From the NCBI GenBank assembly GCA_028284845.1, contig JANQQY010000640.1:1-6746 (forward strand): 6,746 nt of DNA. Direction: 5' to 3'. This document shows, in pieces, positions 1 to 4,826 of this stretch. The notes beneath the pieces were generated by a model that worked only from the letters and a program-made list of their open reading frames with translations, was not told the DNA's origin and searched no databases. Source of the stretch: Spirochaetales bacterium. GTDB lineage: Bacteria; Spirochaetota; Spirochaetia; DSM-27196; SLST01. Both the position numbers and the translations under genes were made by a program. How positions within the stretch are numbered: position 1 is the first letter of the stretch; every line of letters begins with the position of its first letter.

Positions 1-1895
1 TACATAAGGGCCGTGACCCCTTCAGGAGAGGTCGCCTCGGCATTTGCCCCCGACTGGAGCAGCAGCCTCATCGTCTCGAGATATCCCTCTCGAGCCGCGA
101 TGATCGTAGCCGTTTCGCCGCCCTGATTTGTGGCATCGACACTCGCACCAGACTGAAGGAGCGCCAAGACGAACTGCGAGTTTGCGACGCTCGCGGTGAG
201 CAGCGTCTCGCCGGATTGACCTCGCTGATCTGCCGGATAACCGGCATCGAGCAGCACGCGAAGGACATCGGTGTTGCCGGAGCGGGAACTCGCAAAAGCA
301 ATGTCCTCCGCCGTCTGAGTTCGTCCGAACTGTCGACTGAGGATTCCTGCGCCTGCGCTCTGGAGGACTTCAACCGAGCGAGTGAGTCCGCTTGAAAGGG
401 TCGCGCTCTGGCGAAGGCCCAGCAGGAGCGCGGTATTGCCCGCTCGGTCGGTGATGCCGGGATCGGCACCGGCGCGGAGGTAGGTGCTGACGAGCTGATC
501 TGCGTCGGCTTGAACCGCGAGCATCAGAGGTGTCTGCCCATCCACGTTTTGGATGTCCGGATTCGCGCCGTAGAAGAGAAGCTCTTCGACAACAGCGTTC
601 GAGCCGGACATTGCGGCCACCATCAGAGGCTGGTTTCCGGCGTCATCGGGCTGATTTGGATCGCCGTCGTTTTGCAGGAGCACGGCAAGCGCGTCGACGT
701 TGCCCGCTCGGGCGGCAATAAAGACCGTCGACTCGCCTTGCGCGTTGGTCGATCGGGCGTCCGCACCATAGCGAAGCAGCAACTCAAGAACACCAGGATC
801 CCCCACGTCGGCCGCCAGGATGATAGGCGCGGCGCCGGCGTTGTCACGGGCGTTCGGATCTGCACCAAGCGGTAAAAGGACCTCGAGCATTGGTCGGGGA
901 TTCGGAGACAGAACAGCATTAAAGAGCGGCGTGCGCCCGTTTACATCTTCAACGTTCGGATCAGCACCGTACTGCAAAAGAAGCTCAACCAGCTGAGGAT
1001 CACCGGTTCCCGCTGCGACCTGAATGGGGTAGGTGCTGTTCACATCCGGTATCGTCGCACTGGCACCCGCCGTGAGGAGTACCTCGGCGATCTGACGAGC
1101 ATTACCCGTGGAGAGGCCGACCAAAAGCGGAGTCCGGCCCTGCCGGTCCTGAGCATTGGGATCGGCGCCGTAGAAGAGAAGGAGGTCAATGACCCGGAAT
1201 GCACCGTTTCGCGAGGCGATGATAAGAGGTGTATCACCGGCGTTGTTCGTGTCTGTTGCGGGAACACCGCTCTCGAGCAGAAGCTCCGCGATCCGAGCGC
1301 GATCGTCGGAAAGAGCCAGGAAGAGCATGGTGTTTCCCTGCCCGTCCGTCACAAGCGGATCAGCGCCACGACTCAGAAGTGATTCCACGATCGCCTGATT
1401 GTTCGCCGACACACCGCGGAAGAGCGGCGTCTGACCGGCGTTGTCACGCTGGTTCGGATCAGCCCCAACCTCGAGCAAGGTGTCCACCGCTGCCACGTGC
1501 CCTCCGGCAGCGGCGGCCATCAATGGCGTAGAACCGCCATTGTCGCGTGGATCGACTTCGGCTCCACGATTGAGAATCTCCTGAACGATCGGCTGTCGGC
1601 CGCCAGCGGCCGCGTAGTGCAGTGCCGTACGCCCGGAGCTATCGCGCGCGTCTAGAATGGCGCCGTTGTCCAGCAAGAACCGGACTGACTCGATCTGACC
1701 TGATTCCGTGGCAATCATCAGCAACGTCTGCCCGTTTCGCTGGGGTTCGTTGACATCTCCACCGCCAGCGACGTAGTCGCGAAGGGCGTTGATGTCACCT
1801 GAACGTGCTGCGCGTGCCTCCTGGCTCGCACAACTTGCGAAAATGAACAGAGTCGCAAGAAGAACGCCACTCATGATGAGTGTTGAACGCTTCAT
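1..1895 (-). CDS. Ankyrin-repeat predicted lipoprotein, 3' end beyond the window
   Basis: I translated this frame by hand from an ATG at 1895. It stays open for 631 codons to the left edge, so the C-terminus is missing. Residues 1-22 look like a lipoprotein signal: basic MKR, a hydrophobic core (residues 6-20) and a lipobox-like F-A-S-C with Cys22 as the modified residue. Phe at -3 is not the commonest choice, so ordinary signal-peptidase export is the alternative. Residues 30-54 resemble a half repeat. From residue 55 there are 17 consecutive ankyrin units, mostly 33 residues (G-x-T-P-L start, GADPN-type loop), and the start of an eighteenth. Units 7 and 9 have 34 residues, units 14 and 15 have 38, and unit 16 has 31. 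Ankyrin arrays bind proteins and have no catalytic role of their own, so an envelope-anchored binding or scaffold function is inferred; the partner is unknown. The start is supported by GGAGG four bases upstream. The gene follows the URO-D-like gene after 54 bases and may be co-transcribed with it. No frameshift is visible. Confidence 0.9.
   Translation of the reverse strand, partial: MKRSTLIMSGVLLATLFIFASCASQEARAARSGDINALRDYVAGGGDVNEPQRNGQTLLMIATESGQIESVRFLLDNGAILDARDSSGRTALHYAAAGGRQPIVQEILNRGAEVDPRDNGGSTPLMAAAAGGHVAAVDTLLEVGADPNQRDNAGQTPLFRGVSANNQAIVESLLSRGADPLVTDGQGNTMLFLALSDDRARIAELLLESGVPATDTNNAGDTPLIIASRNGAFRVIDLLLFYGADPNAQDRQGRTPLLVGLSTGNARQIAEVLLTAGASATIPDVNSTYPIQVAAGTGDPQLVELLLQYGADPNVEDVNGRTPLFNAVLSPNPRPMLEVLLPLGADPNARDNAGAAPIILAADVGDPGVLELLLRYGADARSTNAQGESTVFIAARAGNVDALAVLLQNDGDPNQPDDAGNQPLMVAAMSGSNAVVEELLFYGANPDIQNVDGQTPLMLAVQADADQLVSTYLRAGADPGITDRAGNTALLLGLRQSATLSSGLTRSVEVLQSAGAGILSRQFGRTQTAEDIAFASSRSGNTDVLRVLLDAGYPADQRGQSGETLLTASVANSQFVLALLQSGASVDATNQGGETATIIAAREGYLETMRLLLQSGANAEATSPEGVTALM
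540..1238 (-). repeat. Ankyrin units 6-12 with a two-unit alternation
   Basis: Within the ankyrin protein, units 6, 8, 10 and 12 (residues 220-252, 287-319, 354-386, 420-452) all carry L-L-x-Y-G-A at the second-helix end (LLFYGAD, LLQYGAD, LLRYGAD, LLFYGAN). Units 7, 9, 11 and 13 do not, and units 7 and 9 are one residue longer than standard. The pattern suggests growth by duplication of unit pairs. At DNA level a 17-bp word (565-581) recurs exactly 600 bases away (1165-1181). Confidence 0.6.
1836..1895 (-). other. Signal peptide with lipobox-like cleavage site
   Basis: The first 20 or so codons of the ankyrin gene encode M-K-R followed by a hydrophobic run (LIMSGVLLATLFIFAS) and then Cys22, which begins the mature protein as C-A-S-Q. 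The layout fits a type II (lipoprotein) signal. Residue +2 is Ala rather than Asp, which in proteobacteria would favour the outer membrane. That rule is organism-dependent and is only a hint here. Confidence 0.65.
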
Positions 1896-1913
1896 ATCGC
1901 CTCCGAAGGCGAT
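1896..1913 (-). promoter_or_regulatory. Hairpin enclosing the ankyrin gene's ribosome-binding site
   Basis: In the sense of the ankyrin mRNA the 18 bases before the ATG read ATCGCCT-TCGG-AGGCGAT. This is a perfect 7-bp stem with a 4-base loop. The Shine-Dalgarno GGAGG overlaps the loop and the 3' arm, and the stem ends directly at the start codon. If it forms, it would hide the ribosome site. It has no following T-tract, so it is not an intrinsic terminator. It could instead be a protein-binding palindrome in the DNA. Confidence 0.5.
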
Positions 1914-1917
1914 TATA
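1912..1917 (-). promoter_or_regulatory. Possible -10 box (TATAAT) before the ankyrin gene
   Basis: A perfect TATAAT hexamer reads on the minus strand in the 54-base gap after the URO-D-like gene. No good -35 hexamer appears 16-18 bases upstream (the sequence there is around ATACGGCG), and there is no extended -10 TG. A start about 7 bases downstream would leave a leader of only about 10 bases that still includes GGAGG. The hexamer may be chance, or it may give the lipoprotein its own promoter. Confidence 0.3.
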
Positions 1918-1949
1918 GCGCAGAACGGAGTCTCGCCGTATGAGTTCTT

Positions 1950-3077
1950 CTAGTTCAGCCCGAGCAGTTCCTGCTTGAGGTCGAGATAGAAGAGATAGTC
2001 GTCCTCCGGGACGTTTGGAGGGCACCGATGATCACAGAACGGGATGTAGCCACCCCTCTCGACCAGAGGCAGAAGGGTACTCAGGTAGCGGCGAATCTCG
2101 TCCCGACCGGATGCGAGGATCATCTTGTCCATTCCGCCCATGATCCTGAGCTCGGGCGCATACTTCTGAAGCGTCTGCGAGGGATGCCCGGCACTGTTGA
2201 CCTCCCACGGAAACATCGTGTTGAGGCCCGCCTGGAGCCATCCAGGAATAAGCACACTCGGATCGCCATCACAGTCGGTGTACCAGATGTCGATCTTGTG
2301 GTCGTGCAGCCTGCGACCAATCCGCGAAAGGCGAGGGACAACGACCTCCGTGAAGAAATCGAGTGAGACGATTGGGCCCTGTTTGAACGCGATGTCTTCC
2401 CAGCCGGACGCGAAGTCAAAATCGAAAACGCCAAGAAGTTGGTCGAGGGAATCCTCCACAAGCAGACACGCCGTCTCCACCATGTCCTCGAGCATCTCGG
2501 GGTAGTCGTAGATCGCGTATGCGATGCCCTCAAAGGTCAGCATGTCGCGAATCTTTCCCATCATCGAGCCGCAGTTGATGCCGAGAGGATAGTCGCGATC
2601 AGCGGGGTGCTTCGCCTTGAGGGCGTCTACGTCAATGCTGCGAGCCGGATCGTCACGGCGGAATCGTCCGTCCTTCACCTTCTGCCAGTCGTCCGGCGTC
2701 TTGATCGAGGACTCCAGGTAGTGAGGAATCGTGTCGTGAGAGTCTTTCGGGACTTCGGCAAGCAACCCATCCGAGTTCATCAGAACCTGGGTGTCACCAC
2801 GGTCCTCCACGACCCGAGTCTCGAACCCCGGATGCATCCAGATGACACCGCCGATCGTTTTGATGGTGTCGAAACCGAGGAAGAATTCGGCCTCGCTATT
2901 GCTGGTGATCCCGTTGGTTCGAAACATCTCCCACACTTCGAAGTTCTCATTCCAGTATCCGAACTCCATGTTAAAGCAGCGATCAACAGGCTCGTGGTGC
3001 ATCTGACGGACGAACCGTTCCCGATCCGACATCGTTCCCGGCCACTTCTCTCGGAGCGGTTTGAGCATCTTGTTCAT
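1950..3077 (-). CDS. URO-D/MtaA-superfamily protein (not HemE)
   Basis: This is a protein of 375 residues from the ATG at 3077, or 360 from the ATG at 3032. The frame is also open further upstream, but that would overlap the dioxygenase gene. Counted from 3032, the N-terminus M-S-D-R-E-R-F..HEPVDR is typical of URO-D-like methyltransferase relatives, and it lacks the RQAGR-type motif of true uroporphyrinogen decarboxylase. Later landmarks are YTDCDGDPSVLIPGWLQAG (251-269), GGMDK (299-303) and a C-terminal GGYIPFCDHRCPP (327-339). In MtaA/MtbA/CmuA enzymes a His-x-Cys pair plus a distal Cys bind zinc. Here the first motif is T-D-C, and the distal part offers Cys333, His335 and Cys337, so metal binding is possible but with altered ligands. 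The family includes corrinoid-dependent methyltransferases and many uncharacterised members. The substrate is unknown; the neighbouring dioxygenase and AraC gene suggest a catabolic or modifying role. No signal peptide is seen, so it is probably cytoplasmic. The 3077 ATG has a weak GGGTG upstream, leaving the start uncertain. Confidence 0.85.
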   Translation of the reverse strand: MNKMLKPLREKWPGTMSDRERFVRQMHHEPVDRCFNMEFGYWNENFEVWEMFRTNGITSNSEAEFFLGFDTIKTIGGVIWMHPGFETRVVEDRGDTQVLMNSDGLLAEVPKDSHDTIPHYLESSIKTPDDWQKVKDGRFRRDDPARSIDVDALKAKHPADRDYPLGINCGSMMGKIRDMLTFEGIAYAIYDYPEMLEDMVETACLLVEDSLDQLLGVFDFDFASGWEDIAFKQGPIVSLDFFTEVVVPRLSRIGRRLHDHKIDIWYTDCDGDPSVLIPGWLQAGLNTMFPWEVNSAGHPSQTLQKYAPELRIMGGMDKMILASGRDEIRRYLSTLLPLVERGGYIPFCDHRCPPNVPEDDYLFYLDLKQELLGLN

Positions 3078-3087
3078 CTTGCACCCA

Positions 3088-3897
3088 TCAGTGGGCCGCG
3101 CCGACCCAGCCGCCGCATGGGCCACCGTCCGTCGTCTTCGCTCGAACGACATCCTCGCCTTCCATCGTCACCAGGGGATGATACGACTCGGAGATCGTTT
3201 CGCAGCTCACCCCAACGTAGTGACAGATGAACGACCGGCGCCATCTCTCCGTCGTCGTATTGCGGCCGCTCCCGTGCAGAAGACTCCCGTTGAAGAAGAT
3301 CGTGTCGCCAGGCTCAAGCTCCGGGCTCTCACCACGGTAGCCCTCGGGAATAGGGATGGGAACCGCGTTTGGACCATACGAACCCGCCTCCGGATCGCCC
3401 GCCTTCCGGCAATCGATGGGCAGATCCTGCGTCAAGGGAACCATCACCATCCCGCCGTTTGCCCGGTCTACGTGGTCCAGGGCCACCCACGCAGCAACGC
3501 AGGTCCCAGGTCGAACCTGAAGATAGAACTGGTCCTGATGCATCGCCTGCCCACGCGACCCCGGCGGCTTGAAGTAGAACATGCTCTGCACCGCCAACGG
3601 CTCCTCCCCAAGAATGGCTCTGAGCACTGCTGCGATGGTCGGATGGCGCATCTGCTGGTTGGCAAGGGCGGAGAACCGGTGCGGGTGCATCACGCGTGGA
3701 TAGGCGAGCAACGGGTCGTTTCCAGCCTCTTCGATCGACTGATGCTCATAGTGTCCTTGGGCACCCGTCCGGTGGATCTCCGAAAAAAGATCCTGGAGCT
3801 CCGCGACTTCGTCGGGCGAGAAGAGCGACTCTACGACCGCGTACCCTCTCGTCTGGAACTCTTCGCGGGCCGCAGCCGCGATTGATGTATTACTCAT
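3088..3897 (-). CDS. Phytanoyl-CoA dioxygenase (PhyH) family Fe(II)/2-oxoglutarate oxygenase
   Basis: The protein has 269 residues, a usual length for bacterial PhyH-family enzymes. They use Fe(II), O2 and 2-oxoglutarate to hydroxylate a small organic substrate, releasing succinate and CO2. The N-terminus FQTRGYAVVESLFSPDEV (14-31) is the family's opening strand and helix. The iron-binding H-x-D is His120 and Asp122 in MHQDQFYL. The distal His is His208 in GSLLHGSGRN, and Arg220/221 (RWRRSF) is the likely 2-oxoglutarate anchor. WVALDHVDRANGGM (137-150) is the conserved core between them. All metal ligands are present, so it should be active. The start at 3897 is chosen for GGAGG seven bases upstream; a GTG at 3912 in the same frame would add five residues and is less likely. 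Its stop lies 10 bases before the URO-D-like start, so the two genes are probably one operon. The AraC regulator is divergent. The family's substrates are very diverse, so phytanoyl-CoA itself should not be assumed. No export signal is seen, so it is probably cytoplasmic. Confidence 0.92.
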   Translation of the reverse strand: MSNTSIAAAAREEFQTRGYAVVESLFSPDEVAELQDLFSEIHRTGAQGHYEHQSIEEAGNDPLLAYPRVMHPHRFSALANQQMRHPTIAAVLRAILGEEPLAVQSMFYFKPPGSRGQAMHQDQFYLQVRPGTCVAAWVALDHVDRANGGMVMVPLTQDLPIDCRKAGDPEAGSYGPNAVPIPIPEGYRGESPELEPGDTIFFNGSLLHGSGRNTTTERWRRSFICHYVGVSCETISESYHPLVTMEGEDVVRAKTTDGGPCGGWVGAAH

Positions 3898-3903
3898 CGT
3901 TCG

Positions 3904-3927
3904 CCTCCGCACTCATCATACCTCCTT
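3904..3927 (-). promoter_or_regulatory. Two tandem Shine-Dalgarno sites before the dioxygenase
   Basis: On the minus strand AAGGAGGT lies at 3927-3920 and GGAGG at 3908-3904. The second is correctly spaced for the ATG at 3897 and sets the start. The first is a full anti-16S match that sits directly against ATG-ATG at 3919-3914. Those codons would open a 9-codon frame (MMSAEANDE) ending in TAA at 3892-3890, overlapping the dioxygenase start. Confidence 0.55.
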
Positions 3928-3940
3928 GCCGGCAAGCAGG
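3921..3940. promoter_or_regulatory. Near-perfect 20-bp palindrome in the divergent gap
   Basis: The sequence CCTCCTTGCCGGCAAGCAGG is centred between 3930 and 3931. The inner 12 bases (CTTGCCGGCAAG) are a perfect palindrome, and the outer arms differ from symmetry at one pair. It lies between the dioxygenase and AraC start codons, so it is a candidate operator. Its left arm also contains the upstream Shine-Dalgarno of the dioxygenase. Many AraC proteins bind direct repeats rather than palindromes, so the binding protein is open. Confidence 0.45.
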
Positions 3941-3941
3941 G

Positions 3942-4826
3942 ATGGACAGAGAAACGGGAAACATAGAAATTCATGCTATGACGATCGGCTTCCGAAGCGG
4001 TCATTTCGTCCAGGACGCCACCTACGAGACTCGACGGCCTGCGGGGTCAGACGACTGGCTACTGATCCTCTCGCTCGCTGGCGGGGGTCGACATCAGCAT
4101 GGCAGTAAGCGCGTCGATCTTCCACCAGGCACGGCGATCCTCTATGGGCCAACGGTCTCGCACTGGTACGGCTCCGGGTCGGCCTCCTGGGAACTCATGT
4201 GGACCCACTTCCCCGGCGACGGTCGCCTGGAACGATGGCTCGATTGGCCTTCGGCCCCCGGCGGGGCACGCATCCTCCAGCTTGGAGACGCCGCGCACGA
4301 GGTCGAACGAGCCCTCCGAGAGCTGGTGAGGTGGCAATCGGGTCCGGCCGCCGATCGAACAGCCTTTGCATTCAACGCTCTCGAGCGGGCGCTCATCTGG
4401 TGTGATCGTGCCAATCCTTCGGCCGGTCACTTCTCCCGCGACCGACGCGTCGAGGCCGCGCTTGCGACCATCTCCGACCGGCTCTCCGGCGAGATCTCCA
4501 TGCAGTCGGTGGCGACAGAGGTGGGCCTTTCCCCATCGAGACTCGCACACCTGTTCAAGGCAACGGTTGGGAAGAGCCTACCGGAGTACGTTGAAGAGCG
4601 ACGAATTGAGCGTGCGGAGGATCTCCTGCGAATGACCAACCGCCCGGTGCAAGAGGTCGCTCGTCTCGTGGGATATCGTGATCCGCTCTACTTCTCCAGA
4701 CGCTTTCGCAGGCGGCACGGCATGAGTCCTCGCGAATGGCGCTTCTCTGTCGACGGTCGGTCGCAGCGCTCCCCGGACTCGCCGCTATCGGCTCAAGAAG
4801 ACAACGACACTTCGGCCCTCACATGA
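3942..4826 (+). CDS. AraC-family transcriptional regulator
   Basis: The protein has 294 residues from the ATG at 3942. The N-terminal half is a cupin-like sensor domain: DDWLLILSLAGGGRHQHG (37-54), LPPGTAILYGP (60-70) and the family signature W-E-L-M-W-T-H-F (83-90). The C-terminal half is the AraC double helix-turn-helix. The first is around 187-209 (SVATEVGLSPSRLAHLFKA) and the second around 236-259 (VQEVARLVGYRDPLYFSRRF), ending with HGMSPREWR. The sensor presumably binds a small ligand, and the protein then controls the divergent dioxygenase and URO-D-like genes, as is common for this layout. The ligand is not readable. The start is uncertain: 3885, 3942 and 3978 are all possible ATGs and none has a good ribosome site; 3942 leaves a normal N-terminus and only 44 bases to the dioxygenase start. 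The frame is open further upstream to 3696, but that part is antisense to the dioxygenase and is not AraC-like. The last 27 residues or so are a low-complexity polar tail that overlaps the debranching-enzyme gene. Confidence 0.9.
   Translation: MDRETGNIEIHAMTIGFRSGHFVQDATYETRRPAGSDDWLLILSLAGGGRHQHGSKRVDLPPGTAILYGPTVSHWYGSGSASWELMWTHFPGDGRLERWLDWPSAPGGARILQLGDAAHEVERALRELVRWQSGPAADRTAFAFNALERALIWCDRANPSAGHFSRDRRVEAALATISDRLSGEISMQSVATEVGLSPSRLAHLFKATVGKSLPEYVEERRIERAEDLLRMTNRPVQEVARLVGYRDPLYFSRRFRRRHGMSPREWRFSVDGRSQRSPDSPLSAQEDNDTSALT

Noticed and set aside
68..1531. Several open frames on both strands over the ankyrin gene
   Set aside because: The minus-strand frame from 1895 to the edge is continuous, with ankyrin repeats throughout, and explains the region; the others are shadows.
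1896..1913. Intrinsic terminator after the URO-D-like gene
   Set aside because: The hairpin is not followed by a T-rich tract on either strand and lies directly against a start codon.
1795..2025. Minus-strand frame of 76 codons across the gap before the ankyrin gene
   Set aside because: It overlaps the URO-D-like end and the lipoprotein start in a different frame and has no family features.
1950..3077. Naming this gene hemE (uroporphyrinogen decarboxylase)
   Set aside because: The HemE N-terminal substrate-binding motif is absent and the C-terminal motifs fit the wider URO-D/MtaA superfamily.
2439..3230. Plus-strand open frame of 263 codons
   Set aside because: It is antisense to the URO-D-like gene and the dioxygenase end, matches no recognisable family, and its strand opposite has clear conserved motifs.
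3696..3884. N-terminal extension of the AraC frame
   Set aside because: The extra residues are antisense to the dioxygenase and unlike any AraC sensor domain; normal family length begins near 3942.
3061..3885. Plus-strand open frame of 274 codons opposite the dioxygenase
   Set aside because: It mirrors the dioxygenase almost exactly, is arginine-rich and has no domain pattern; it is the antisense shadow of a G+C-rich gene.
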